Shown here in pieces: positions 33,313 to 42,809 of a DNA stretch of 58,017 nucleotides (its first letter is position 1; the number at the start of each line of letters is the position of its first letter). The stretch comes from an uncultured Planctomycetaceae bacterium (GTDB taxonomy: Bacteria; Planctomycetota; Planctomycetia; Pirellulales; Pirellulaceae), in contig CAIPEB010000068.1 of the NCBI GenBank assembly GCA_903863885.1, positions 1-58,017 on the forward strand, read 5' to 3'. The notes beneath the pieces are model-generated. The model had not been told where the DNA came from and ran no database searches. It saw only the letters and a program-made list of their open reading frames with translations. Made by a program: the position numbers and the translations under genes.

Positions 33313-35361
33313 TTATTCGTTCCAACGCACGCCGGTGGCGGCCTGGTATGCCTCGTAGGTTGTTGTCAGCGCGGCGGTATCGGGTTGGCCGCGATGGATC
33401 CAGACGCGGTATGCGGTGCGTATCGATTGGCCCGGCTCAAACGTCTTGGACACGATGCCCGGCCAACCCACGCAGAGGCAGCCATAGTGACGCGTGAGCC
33501 ACGTGGGCGGGAAGTCGGGATGATTCGGCGAAATGAGAATCGCCGCGCCGCTCGGTTCGGTTCGGTCCGCATACTTGGCCGACAGGTCAGCCCAGGGCAG
33601 TCGGGTCTCGAGCAGGTCGTCTTTGGTGAGTCCGGCGGGCACCGTGATGGCCGTGTCCTTGCGCGGAGCATAGCGAATCGAAAGCCCTCCGTAGCTCTTG
33701 CCCTCGGCGCCCCACAAAGTGATGGGCCGCTCGACGGGGATCCACTCGAAGTTCAGGTCGACGACCTGTCCGACCGAATCCGATTTGAAGATGCGCAGGC
33801 AGACGCGTTCGATCATGGCCTGCTGATCGCCGATATACCATCCGTTTTCCGCTGCAAGAACGGCCGCCACCGGGCCGGTCTCGCGGCTGAGCCAGCGCAC
33901 GAAGCGGTGGCGAATCCCCTGGCCCGTCCACAGGTCATATTCCTTGCCGTCGCGCTGAACGTGCGGCCAGGACCAGAAAATGCCGTGATGGTGATAGTGG
34001 TCCTTGGGGAAGTCGTCGGTCAGCACTTCTCCGTCGAGCCCCCAAACCGGATGGACGTAGCAGGCTCGCGTGCGGCGAACATCGTCCGCGGGCACGGTGT
34101 CGCAGGTGATCTCTCCGAAGTTGAAGTTCAACACCGGGCGGTCCCCTTCGAGCACCTTCAGGGCAACTCCCTCTTTCTCGTCGACGCGAAACGCGGCGGG
34201 ATCCTGTTTTGTCTCGCCCGCAGGCTCAAGGCGAAATTTGCGGGCCGTGTCATTCGCGCCGGGAGGAATCGCGACCGCCAAGCATTTTCCACCCAGGATG
34301 GTGTTGGATTCCGGCGCGGCGCCGCGGACTTCCTGAGCAGTCACGCAGTCGTTGGGATCCGCTGCGTTGACGAACTTCCACTGCGTTGCGGGTGCGAGAC
34401 CATCGGGCAGATTGACCGTTGCGTACAGCACGGACTTGCTTGCCGGAACTTCGAGGATCGTGCCGCCGTTTGAGGATGCCTCCGCATCGACCGCCGTGAC
34501 GATGCGCGCCCAGGCGTCGGCCGAACGCTTCATGTTTTCGCGGGTGTCGCCGGGGATCGCGTAGCACTGCAGGCCGATGGGGCCGCGGTAGTCGAGACGT
34601 TTCAGCAGCTTGATCAGGCCGACGTTGTCAAAGTCGCCGCGGTCGAGCGTCTGGATCAGCCGATCCCAGCCCATTGCGCGAGTGTCGCCACGATCGGCGC
34701 CGTTGATGCTCACGGCGAACAGGCGGGGCATGGCCTGCGTGAGCAGCGCCTCGAGGTTCTTCTCGTCGTTCAACTTCAGGAAATGGCAGAGGTTCAGCGA
34801 CACGCCAACATTGGCCCGGTCGATCTTGCCGGCCAGTCGCAGGGCATCTTCGGTCTGCGCTACGTAGAAACCGAGGTGCGGATAAAAGGCGATGCGCAGA
34901 TGCGACTTGTCCGCCAGGTCGGCCAGTTCGCGGACGGCGGCCACGACTTTGTCGTCGAAATTGTCTGTCGAAGGCGTTCCGCCCTGGACCGTCAACCAGA
35001 TCAGAGTGTCGCGTCCGGAGAGTTGCTCGATCGCCTCTTTGAGTTGCGGCTCAAGCGACGTGCCGTCGGGACCCACCTTCAGCGCAACGTAGATGCTGAA
35101 CATCTTCAGCCCGTTCTCATCGAGGGCTTTCAGCATCTCGGGAATCTTGTCGCACCCCGTGTATCCAACACCCGCATATCCGCACTCTTTCATCAATTTG
35201 GCCTGCGCCTCGAGCGGCAGGCTGCCGCGTCCCGTCCCGTTGTCGAAGATGAAGAACCGTTCCTTCCAGCCGGACTGTGGTTCGGCTGAGAAAGCGCCGG
35301 CGGCACAGAGGGCCTGCAGGGCGAGGACGAATACCCACGGTGTCGTTCGGAAGATGCTCAT
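33313..35361 (-). CDS. Secreted fusion: TIM-barrel sugar isomerase-like domain plus DUF6807 (PmoA-like)
   Basis: A 682-residue protein with signal peptide MSIFRTTPWVFVLALQALCA. Residues about 30-295 form an AP-endonuclease-2/xylose-isomerase-like barrel (ECGYAGVGYTGC, LRIAFYPHLGFY, VGVSLNLCHFLKL, GPIGLQCY). From about 330 the sequence matches DUF6807, annotated as methane-oxygenase PmoA-like: CYVHPVWGLDGEVLTDDFP, then the His-rich DHYHHHGIFWSWP, and a late beta-rich part. The N-terminal barrel keeps Glu/His/Asp-like positions only partly. DUF6807 proteins are common in planctomycetes and have no proven function. The ATG at 35361 has GGAG at six bases. It is convergent with the DUF6259 gene. 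Confidence 0.8.
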   Translation of the reverse strand: MSIFRTTPWVFVLALQALCAAGAFSAEPQSGWKERFFIFDNGTGRGSLPLEAQAKLMKECGYAGVGYTGCDKIPEMLKALDENGLKMFSIYVALKVGPDGTSLEPQLKEAIEQLSGRDTLIWLTVQGGTPSTDNFDDKVVAAVRELADLADKSHLRIAFYPHLGFYVAQTEDALRLAGKIDRANVGVSLNLCHFLKLNDEKNLEALLTQAMPRLFAVSINGADRGDTRAMGWDRLIQTLDRGDFDNVGLIKLLKRLDYRGPIGLQCYAIPGDTRENMKRSADAWARIVTAVDAEASSNGGTILEVPASKSVLYATVNLPDGLAPATQWKFVNAADPNDCVTAQEVRGAAPESNTILGGKCLAVAIPPGANDTARKFRLEPAGETKQDPAAFRVDEKEGVALKVLEGDRPVLNFNFGEITCDTVPADDVRRTRACYVHPVWGLDGEVLTDDFPKDHYHHHGIFWSWPHVQRDGKEYDLWTGQGIRHRFVRWLSRETGPVAAVLAAENGWYIGDQQAMIERVCLRIFKSDSVGQVVDLNFEWIPVERPITLWGAEGKSYGGLSIRYAPRKDTAITVPAGLTKDDLLETRLPWADLSAKYADRTEPSGAAILISPNHPDFPPTWLTRHYGCLCVGWPGIVSKTFEPGQSIRTAYRVWIHRGQPDTAALTTTYEAYQAATGVRWNE

Positions 35362-35584
35362 TCGAGTCTCCATTTGCTGACGGTCGCGACGGCCGCTCAA
35401 CCGCGGCGATCAGCCCGCTACTTTATTTCGTTGGCGTGCGAAAGCCAACCATCGACCGCCGGTTTGGACCCCGGATTCGTTTCATTTCCCGGCGTCGCGG
35501 GAATATAATCGGCCCAGGAACAGCTTCGCGGTTTTCAATTGGGGGCGGCTCGCAAGTCAGAGCGGCCCTCGGGGAGAAGGTCCG

Positions 35585-38446
35585 ATGGGACAGACCTGGA
35601 AAGTCCTGTTCGTCAGCGTCAGCTTCGCAGTGGTTCCGGCAGCCGGTACCGCGACGTTACACGCATCGCCGCCCGTGCCGGCCGTCACGCCCGCACAGAT
35701 CGAAGCGGATTGGGAGCGGCAGAACGCGGTCCGCGAAGCGGCGGTCACCTCGTCGCAGCCCGTGACTCCGCCTCAGGATGCCGCCGGCGGTTGCGACGGC
35801 ATCAAGGAAGGGAAATGGGGATTCCATACCAGCCACGAAGCGAATCCCTGGTGGCAGGTTGATTTGGGAGAAAACAAGCAACTCGATCGGGTGCTCTTGT
35901 TCAACCGCTGCGATGAGTATGCGGCGCGCAACGCGAGGCTGAAGGTTCTGCTGTCCGAGAACGGCAACGACTTCCAGGATGCTTATCAGAACGATGGCAT
36001 CGTCTTCCTCGGCAAGACCGACGGAAAACCCTTGGTCGCTTCGTTGAACGGGAAAGCTGCCCGTTACGTTCGAGTTCAGTTGCCGAGTACCGACTATTTC
36101 CACCTGGATGAAGTGGAGGTCTATGCCGTTGGAAACAGCGAGAACATCGCACTGCATCGGCCGGCCAACCAAAGCAGCACGAGCCAGTGGTCCGCGAATC
36201 ATGAGTCAAAAGCCGGACGGCCGGTTCCGCTGCACACGGATCGTGTTGTCTCGCGCGGCCGGAAACTGGCCGACGACCTGCAACGGATGGGGGTGGATGT
36301 GCGAGTTGAGGCTCAGCAGCTTTCGGATGTTGCTGCTCGATACGGCGCGATGTCTGAAGACGCTGCTGAAAGCGACCGGCGATCTCTGGACCGCGAAGCG
36401 CAGTGGGCTGTGCGCCGCATGGCCCTGCGGAACCCCTTGTTGGACTTTGACGAGGTTCTGTTTGTCAAACGCGCGCCCGGCATGTTCCCGCACATGTCCG
36501 ACCAATATTACGGCTGGTGGTCGCGGGGCGGCGGCGGAGTGCACGTATTGTCCGGGTTTCGGGGTGAAAACCCGCAAGTGCGGTGTTTGACCGAGTCGTG
36601 GGCGACGGGCACTTTTCTCCGTCCCGACTTGTCCTTTGACGGCACCCGAGTCGTCTTCGCCTGGTGCAAGTACTACCCGCACGTCGCGGCCATGGAAAAA
36701 GTGGACAAGGAGAAGTTGCCCGAGGACGCTTTCTTTCACATTTACGAAATGGCGATCGACGGAACCCAGGTCCGGCAACTCACGCGCGGGTTCTATGACG
36801 ACTTCGACGCGCGCTATCTTCCGGACGGCGGAATCGTGTTTCTTTCTACTCGCAAGGGAACCGCCATTCAGGTCGGCAAAGCGAGTGCCACGGCCACGGA
36901 GCAGGCCACCTGCTCGGACAGTTACGTCCGCTGCGGCGGCGACAATCGGCGTCCCGTAGCCGTCTTCACGCTGCATCGAATCGATGCGGACGGCCGGAAT
37001 CTGAGGCCGATCTCCGCCTTCGAGAATTTTGAATGGACGCCCGACGTCCACGGCGATGGACGCATTATTTACGCGCGCTGGGACTACATCGATCGATTCA
37101 ACGGTCCCTTCATCAGCCTGTGGGCCAACAATCCCGACGGCACCCGGTCGCAGCTGGTTTACGGGAATTACACGGTGAAGCCGCAGTGCGTGTTCGAGGC
37201 GAGGCCCGTTCCTCAATCGCACAAACTGATCTTCACAGCCTCGGCCCATCACTCGATCACCGGCGGGTCGTTGGCGCTGCTCGATACCACGGTCGGCAAC
37301 GAATTCGAACGACCGCTGACTCGGCTCACTCCCGAAGTGCCGTTTCCCGAGACCGAAGCGTGGAGCGAATCCTATTACGCGAGTCCCTTTCCGCTATCCG
37401 AGACGCATTACCTCGTGGCGTGGAGCGACCGGAAACTCCCGCCCCATCGGCTGATGCCTCCCGATGATCCCGAAAACCCGCGAAACGCGCAGGGCATCTA
37501 CCTGTACGATGCATATGGCAATCTCACGCTGCTGCATCGCGACCCGGACATCTCCAGCATGGAACCGCTGCCGGTCCGCCCGCGACTCCGCCCGCCGACG
37601 TTGCCCGCATCCATCACCGGCGATGGACCGCAGGAGGGCGAATTCCTGCTGCAGGACGTCTATCGCGGCCTGACCGGCATCGAGCGCGGTGCAGTTCGGC
37701 AGATTCGCATCGTGGGCGTTCCGCCGAAAGTGCAGCCCCACATGAATACGCCGGTGCTGAGTGTCTCCCGCGAGGATCCCGGAAAATTCGTATACGGCAC
37801 GGTGCCGGTGGAGAGCGACGGTTCGGCGCGGTTCGTCGTCCCGTCCGGAGTTCCCGTTCTCTTCCAGGCGCTGGATGCCGATGGACGGGCCATCCAGACG
37901 ATGCGATCCCTGACCTACGTCCAACCGGGCGAAACTCTCGCATGCTTGGGATGCCACGACTCTCGTCAGAGTTCGCCCGCCGTGGGCGCCGTGCCGCTGG
38001 CCGCGCGCAAACCTCCGTCGCCGATCACGCCGGGACCCGAAGGATCATGGCCGCTGCGCTTCGATCATCTTGTTCAGCCCGTGCTCGACCGGCAATGCGT
38101 GAGTTGTCACCGCGCGGACAGCACGGACCTGAAGGCGGCTGCGCTGGTGCTGACACCGGACCGTGCCTACGATACCCTCCTCGATTGCATGAACGGCGAT
38201 ATTCGAAATCTGGCTTTCGAGAAAGACCAGTCCGTGGTCGGCGAATGTGTTGCCCGGCAGAGCAAACTGCTCAAACTGCTCGCTGCCGAAAAGGACCACT
38301 ACGGTGCACGTCTCGCGGCGCAGGACCTCGAACGCCTGGTCACGTGGCTGGACACGTATGCGTATCGCTCCGGTTCGTTCAGCGCCGAGCAGGAACGGCA
38401 ACTCGAACAGTTCCGGCAGGACTTCGCTCATCTGCTGGCGCGATGA
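35585..38446 (+). CDS. HzsA-like (hydrazine synthase alpha middle-domain) dihaem c-type cytochrome with N-terminal discoidin-like domain
   Basis: A 953-residue exported protein with an N-terminal hydrophobic segment (KVLFVSVSFAVVPAAG). Residues about 65-190 resemble a discoidin/F5-8C-type carbohydrate-binding fold (WWQVDLGENKQLDRVLLFNR). The middle is a propeller with TolB-like blades (RPDLSFDGTRVVFAW, PDGGIVFLSTRKG, GDGRIIYARWDYIDRF) of the HZS-alpha type. The C-terminal quarter carries two c-type haem motifs, Cys787-Leu-Gly-Cys790-His791 and Cys838-Val-Ser-Cys841-His842. It probably acts in periplasmic electron transfer. The family is frequent in planctomycetes that lack anammox metabolism, so hydrazine synthesis should not be inferred. 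Followed by a strong terminator. Confidence 0.82.
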   Translation: MGQTWKVLFVSVSFAVVPAAGTATLHASPPVPAVTPAQIEADWERQNAVREAAVTSSQPVTPPQDAAGGCDGIKEGKWGFHTSHEANPWWQVDLGENKQLDRVLLFNRCDEYAARNARLKVLLSENGNDFQDAYQNDGIVFLGKTDGKPLVASLNGKAARYVRVQLPSTDYFHLDEVEVYAVGNSENIALHRPANQSSTSQWSANHESKAGRPVPLHTDRVVSRGRKLADDLQRMGVDVRVEAQQLSDVAARYGAMSEDAAESDRRSLDREAQWAVRRMALRNPLLDFDEVLFVKRAPGMFPHMSDQYYGWWSRGGGGVHVLSGFRGENPQVRCLTESWATGTFLRPDLSFDGTRVVFAWCKYYPHVAAMEKVDKEKLPEDAFFHIYEMAIDGTQVRQLTRGFYDDFDARYLPDGGIVFLSTRKGTAIQVGKASATATEQATCSDSYVRCGGDNRRPVAVFTLHRIDADGRNLRPISAFENFEWTPDVHGDGRIIYARWDYIDRFNGPFISLWANNPDGTRSQLVYGNYTVKPQCVFEARPVPQSHKLIFTASAHHSITGGSLALLDTTVGNEFERPLTRLTPEVPFPETEAWSESYYASPFPLSETHYLVAWSDRKLPPHRLMPPDDPENPRNAQGIYLYDAYGNLTLLHRDPDISSMEPLPVRPRLRPPTLPASITGDGPQEGEFLLQDVYRGLTGIERGAVRQIRIVGVPPKVQPHMNTPVLSVSREDPGKFVYGTVPVESDGSARFVVPSGVPVLFQALDADGRAIQTMRSLTYVQPGETLACLGCHDSRQSSPAVGAVPLAARKPPSPITPGPEGSWPLRFDHLVQPVLDRQCVSCHRADSTDLKAAALVLTPDRAYDTLLDCMNGDIRNLAFEKDQSVVGECVARQSKLLKLLAAEKDHYGARLAAQDLERLVTWLDTYAYRSGSFSAEQERQLEQFRQDFAHLLAR

Positions 38447-38554
38447 ATGGCCGTCTATCGCGCCGGTCGTCCGGCAGTGCTGCGAAGTGAGCCGGTCGGG
38501 AGACCTGTCCGCAACCTTCCGACCGCACCACTCGTGGACCATTTAGAAAAGTAG

Positions 38555-38595
38555 AAAACCCTCCGCAGCCTGATAAGAGGCTGGGAGGGTTTTTT
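38555..38595. terminator. Bidirectional rho-independent terminator
   Basis: Stem AAAACCCTCC (38555-38564) with GGAGGGTTTT (38584-38593), extended inward by AGCCT/AGGCT around a GATAAG loop. T-runs occur on both strands. It lies between the convergent HzsA-like gene and RRM gene and should stop transcription from both. Confidence 0.9.
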
Positions 38596-38648
38596 GACAT
38601 CATGCATCGCGATGCAGTGCTCCACCCTGTTCGGGCAGAGCGTGCCGA

Positions 38649-38981
38649 CTAATAGCGACGGCCACCACCGCCTCCGCCACCGAATCCACCGCGACCACGG
38701 CCGCCGCCGCCACCCGGGCGACCGCCGCGATCTTCGCGCGGACGTGCTTCATTGACAGTCAGCGGACGGCCGCTGACTTCCTGGCCATTCAGGCCGTCGA
38801 TCGCAGCTTGTGCTTCCTGGTCACTCGACATCTCAACGAAGCCGAATCCCTTGGAACGACCCGAATCTCGGTCCATTACGACCTGCGCCGATTCAACGGT
38901 TCCGTACTCTTCAAACAGTCTCTGCAGGTCGCTGTCGGTGATGCCATACGACAGGTTGCCGACATACAACTTCTTCGCCAC
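38649..38981 (-). CDS. RRM-domain RNA-binding protein with Gly/Arg-rich tail
   Basis: A 110-residue single-RRM protein. RNP-2 is LYVGNL (residues 5-10) and RNP-1 is KGFGFVEM (44-51), both with the aromatic residues that stack on RNA. Residues 85-110 are a Gly/Arg-rich tail (GGGGRGRGGFGG), as in cyanobacterial and planctomycete Rbp proteins linked to cold or stress. The start is GTG 38981, six bases after GAAGGAGG; the upstream ATG frame gives an unrelated extension. Likely an RNA chaperone or binder of mRNA. A 275-bp non-coding stretch lies upstream, long enough for a regulated 5' leader. Confidence 0.92.
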   Translation of the reverse strand: MAKKLYVGNLSYGITDSDLQRLFEEYGTVESAQVVMDRDSGRSKGFGFVEMSSDQEAQAAIDGLNGQEVSGRPLTVNEARPREDRGGRPGGGGGRGRGGFGGGGGGGRRY

Positions 38982-39256
38982 TTTGGGCCTCCTTCGAACA
39001 AAAACCACGCAACTCAAGCAAGGCCCACAGCGGGCGAATGCTGTCGCATGAAAACACTGTCCTAGATTTGTGCCGATTGACAAGAAAAAAGCAAGACCGG
39101 AAAACCACATTTCGGCTGATCATCAACCGGTTTATGATGTTTCGGCACTGGGAGTTTCGGCGGCCCCACCGGCGATTCGTCAGCGCAGCCATTCGCAGTA
39201 GTTTCGCCCCCCCAATTGGGCTAATTGCGGCGTCCTAGCATCATAAGGTAGGCAAA

Positions 39257-40906
39257 ATGTTACAGAAGATCAGCCCTTTCGATGTGATGGTGATCGTTGC
39301 CTATCTCGTTGGAATCGTGGCGGTTGGCTGCGTGGCGGGGCTCAAGCGACGGTCCGAAAGGGGGGCAAGCCACTATTTTCTTGCCGCCCACTCGCTCCGG
39401 TGGCCATCCATCGGCATGGCTTTGTTTGCCACGAACATCTCGTGCTTGCATCTGGTAAGCCTCGCCCAAGCCGGCTTCGATAGCGGACTGTTAATGGGCA
39501 ATTTCGAGTGGATGGCCGGCTTCACGCTGATCGTGCTATCACTGTTTTTTGTGCCGTTCTACATCCGATCCAAAGTTGCCACGCTTCCCGACTTCCTGGA
39601 AAAGCGATATTGCCGTCAGTGCCGCGACTGGCTGGCCATCGTCTCCATGGCAGCGGCCATAATCTTCCACATCGCCTTTCCGCTTTCGACCGGTTGGGTC
39701 GTGCTGCACGGCGTTTTCGGAATCGAGAAGTGGACGTGTATCCTGGTGATCTGCGGGCTCACGTCGCTCTACACGGTGCTCGGCGGGCTTGCCGCCGTGG
39801 TCATGACCGAGACGATCCAGGCCTTGGTGCTGATTGCCGGGGCGGTGTTGATCACGGCATTTGCGTGGATGAAGGTCGGCGGCTGGGACGCGATGGCATC
39901 GGCTTTGGCACAAAGCGGCGAGAGCGTCCGTTTGACACTGCTGCGATCCCCTTCGGTCGAGCATGAGTTCCCGTGGTTCGCGGTGTTTCTGGGATATCCT
40001 GTGCTGGGGATCTGGTACTGGTGCGCGGACCAGACCATCGTGCAGCGGGTGCTGGGTGCCAAGGACGAGAATCATGCGAGAATCGGCCCGCTGTTCTGCG
40101 CCGTGATCAAGATTCTGCCCGTGTTCATCTTCGTGCTGCCGGGGTTGTTGTTCTACGTTATCGTTCGCAAGGGGATGGTGAGCGGCCTTGAGGTGGGCAA
40201 CAGCAAGGAGGTCTACGGCATTATGATCAGGACGCTGTTGCCTCCGGGGTTGTTCGGAGTGATGGCTGCCGCGTTGATGGCGGCCTTGATGGGAAATCTC
40301 GCCAGCGCCGCCAACTCGATCTCGACGATGTTCAGCTACGATCTATGGAAGCGATTCCGTCCGGACACACCCGAGTCGAGGCTGGTGCTGATCGGGCGCG
40401 TCGCGACGTTTCTTTCGTTTGTGCTCGGGATCGCTCTGGTTCCGTTGCTGGATTTGTATAAGAGCATTTTTTCCGCGATCAACGAGGTGATTTCTTACGT
40501 TGCGCCGCCGATCACGTGCGTCTTCGTGCTGGGCGTCTTCTGGGGCAGGGCCTCCGCGCGCAGCGCCAAGTGGACGATGTGGGTCGGTTCCGCGCTCGGT
40601 GCAGCTGCTTTCGCGGCGAAGACGCTGCATGCCTGGAAGCCCGACCGCCTGCAGTGGATTCCCGAGTTTTTTATCGATATGCCGTTCATGATGTTGACCT
40701 TCTACCTGTTCGTTGCCTGCGTTGCCTTGCAGGTGACGCTGAGCTTCCTGCTGCCCAAGCAGGCGCACGAGGACCCGGAGAGGCTGTTCTGGAATCGGCC
40801 GAGCGAAGCGTTGCGCTCGGCAGGCTGGCGCGGCTTTGGCGACTATCGCGTGCTCGCGGTCGTGGTGTTCTGCGTGATGACCGGGCTTTACGTAGTTTTT
40901 CGCTGA
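39257..40906 (+). CDS. Sodium:solute symporter family (SSS) transporter
   Basis: A 549-residue membrane protein with about 13 hydrophobic helices, the usual SSS size. Landmarks: early SHYFLAAHSLRWPSIGMALFA with TNISCLHLVSLAQAG, which holds the sodium-site region, and later GLFGVMAAALMAALMGNLAS, SISTMFSYDLWKRF. It should import a sugar, carboxylate or similar nutrient with sodium. AAGGTAGG precedes ATG 39257. Nineteen bases separate it from the ABC-F gene. Relative to the second symporter at 45050, the C-terminus is shorter. Confidence 0.9.
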   Translation: MLQKISPFDVMVIVAYLVGIVAVGCVAGLKRRSERGASHYFLAAHSLRWPSIGMALFATNISCLHLVSLAQAGFDSGLLMGNFEWMAGFTLIVLSLFFVPFYIRSKVATLPDFLEKRYCRQCRDWLAIVSMAAAIIFHIAFPLSTGWVVLHGVFGIEKWTCILVICGLTSLYTVLGGLAAVVMTETIQALVLIAGAVLITAFAWMKVGGWDAMASALAQSGESVRLTLLRSPSVEHEFPWFAVFLGYPVLGIWYWCADQTIVQRVLGAKDENHARIGPLFCAVIKILPVFIFVLPGLLFYVIVRKGMVSGLEVGNSKEVYGIMIRTLLPPGLFGVMAAALMAALMGNLASAANSISTMFSYDLWKRFRPDTPESRLVLIGRVATFLSFVLGIALVPLLDLYKSIFSAINEVISYVAPPITCVFVLGVFWGRASARSAKWTMWVGSALGAAAFAAKTLHAWKPDRLQWIPEFFIDMPFMMLTFYLFVACVALQVTLSFLLPKQAHEDPERLFWNRPSEALRSAGWRGFGDYRVLAVVVFCVMTGLYVVFR

Positions 40907-40925
40907 ACAACCCAAAGACACACAC

Positions 40926-42740
40926 ATGATTGTTGCCGAACTCCGAGAGGTCAGCATCCGCTATCGAGGTCCGTCGCTGTTGGACGGCATCAGTTGCCAG
41001 ATCCACCATGGCCAGCACATCGGACTCCTGGGACGCAACGGCTCGGGCAAGACGACCTTGATGCGCATGATCGCCGGCGAGGTGCATCCCGATCACGGCG
41101 ACATGGTCCTGTTTCCCGGCGTGCGGGCGTCCATGCTGCCTCAGGACGTTCCTCGCGACGTGCACGGGCCGTGTCGCGAAATCATCGCCGGCGTGCTGCC
41201 GCAGGACCACGAGGACTTTGCGCCGTGGCGGAACGAGCAGCGGGTCAAGGAAGTTCTCTCGCGCATGGAATTGAACGGTGACGTGCTGTTCGAGACATTG
41301 TCGTCGGGGATGAAGCGGCGAGTACTCCTGGCGCGGGCGCTGGTCATCGAACCCGAGTTGCTGCTGCTCGACGAGCCGACGAATCACCTGGACATCGAAG
41401 CGATCGAGTGGCTGGAGCGATTTCTCGCGAAGTGGAACGGGACGCTCGTTTTCGTCACGCACGATCGCATGCTGCTGGGAAGGCTGGCGGACCGCATTCT
41501 CGAATTGGACCGCGGGCGGATCTTCGACTGGTCGTGCGACTACGAGACGTTCCTGCGCCGCAAGGAGGAGGTGCTGGCCGCGGAAGAGAAGCAGAACGAG
41601 TTGTTCGACAAGAAACTCGCTCTGGAAGAGGTCTGGATCCGCACGGGCATCAAGGCTCGGCGCACCCGCAACGAGGGCCGCGTGAGGGCGCTGGAGAGCA
41701 TGCGGGCGGTTCGGGCCGAGCGAAGAACGGCACCCGGCAAAGTTCGCGTGGAGTTGCAGGACGCGGCGCGAAGCGGGAATCTTGTGGTCAGGGCGGAGAA
41801 CCTCCAGTTCGGTTACGGCGACAATCTGGTGATCCGCGACTTTTCGACCACCATCATGCGGGGCGACAAGGTCGGCATCATCGGCCCGAATGGAACGGGC
41901 AAGAGCACTCTGCTCAGGCTCCTGCTCGGACAGTTGCCTCCGCGCGACGGCAGCATACGCATGGGGACCAATCTGGAGATCGCTTACTTTGACCAGCTTC
42001 GCGAACAGCTGGACGAGGAAAAGACCGTCTGGGAGAACGTGAACGAAGGCTACGACACGGTCCAGATCCAGGGCAAATCGCAGCACGTATTCGGCTATCT
42101 GCAGGGCTTTCTCTTTTCGTCCGAACGGGCGAAGACCCCGGTGCGTTTTCTATCGGGCGGCGAACGGAACCGAGTGATGCTCGCGCGATTGTTCGCGAAG
42201 CCCGCCAATGTGCTCGTGCTCGATGAACCCACGAACGACCTGGACATGGAAACGCTGGAGGTCCTCGAAAATCTGCTGGTCGAGTGCAACACGACGGTGC
42301 TGCTGGTAAGCCACGACCGGGCATTCCTGAACCACGTGGTCGTCAGCACCATCGCCTTCGAGGATGGCTTCTGGAAGGAGTACGTGGGCGGCTATGACGA
42401 TTGGCAGCGGCAGCGGTCCGCCGTGATCGAAGCCCGGGAATCCGCTCAGCGCGACGCCAAGCCCAAGAAGCCGCCGGCCCGCGCGGCGGAAGCGGAGCAG
42501 CGGACTCAATCGCGGCGGCTGAGCTACAAGGAACGCCAGGAATTGGACGGCTTGCCCGCCGCGATCGAAACACTGGAAGCTGAAATCGCGAGTGTGCACC
42601 AGGCAATGTGCGATCCCGACTTCTTCAAACAGTCCGGCGAGGTCATCGCGAGTGAAACGAATCGCCTGCGCGAGCTGGAGCAGAAGTTGTCGGTCACTTA
42701 CGACCGCTGGATGGAACTCGAACAACTCAGCGGCGCGTGA
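40926..42740 (+). CDS. ABC-F family ATP-binding protein, Uup-like
   Basis: A 604-residue soluble tandem ATPase without membrane helices. Walker A motifs are GRNGSGKT (36-43) and GPNGTGKS (320-327); Walker B/D-loop pairs are LLLLDEPTNHLD and VLVLDEPTNDLD; the interdomain linker has RRTRNEGRVRALE, which is Uup-specific. The C-terminal arm is Lys/Arg-rich and coiled coil (about 500-600), as in Uup. The first signature reads LSSGMKRR rather than LSGG, while the second is LSGGERNR. Uup-type proteins act on the ribosome or on DNA-related stress. No Shine-Dalgarno box is seen before ATG 40926, so it may depend on the symporter transcript. Confidence 0.9.
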   Translation: MIVAELREVSIRYRGPSLLDGISCQIHHGQHIGLLGRNGSGKTTLMRMIAGEVHPDHGDMVLFPGVRASMLPQDVPRDVHGPCREIIAGVLPQDHEDFAPWRNEQRVKEVLSRMELNGDVLFETLSSGMKRRVLLARALVIEPELLLLDEPTNHLDIEAIEWLERFLAKWNGTLVFVTHDRMLLGRLADRILELDRGRIFDWSCDYETFLRRKEEVLAAEEKQNELFDKKLALEEVWIRTGIKARRTRNEGRVRALESMRAVRAERRTAPGKVRVELQDAARSGNLVVRAENLQFGYGDNLVIRDFSTTIMRGDKVGIIGPNGTGKSTLLRLLLGQLPPRDGSIRMGTNLEIAYFDQLREQLDEEKTVWENVNEGYDTVQIQGKSQHVFGYLQGFLFSSERAKTPVRFLSGGERNRVMLARLFAKPANVLVLDEPTNDLDMETLEVLENLLVECNTTVLLVSHDRAFLNHVVVSTIAFEDGFWKEYVGGYDDWQRQRSAVIEARESAQRDAKPKKPPARAAEAEQRTQSRRLSYKERQELDGLPAAIETLEAEIASVHQAMCDPDFFKQSGEVIASETNRLRELEQKLSVTYDRWMELEQLSGA

Positions 42741-42762
42741 GTCGCCCGCCCGCATGTTGCAT

Positions 42763-42796
42763 TTGTCCGTGTTGATCCGGTGCGAATCCGTGGCCT
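42763..42796 (+). repeat. TCCGTG-type iterated short repeat, copy A
   Basis: TGTCCGTGTTGATCCGGTGC followed by GAATCCGTGGCCTC: three loose iterations of an ATCCGTG-like unit in the 69-bp gap between convergent genes. It closely matches the second copy at 57870-57903. The repeat is embedded between AGTCGCC and GGCGACT, a distant 7-bp inverted pair. Confidence 0.6.
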
Positions 42797-42809
42797 CTCC
42801 TGTCGGCGA

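Noticed and set aside
35585-38446. Anammox hydrazine synthase subunit
   Set aside because: Only the middle domain type is shared; no other hydrazine synthase subunits, and the discoidin-like domain and sugar context point elsewhere.
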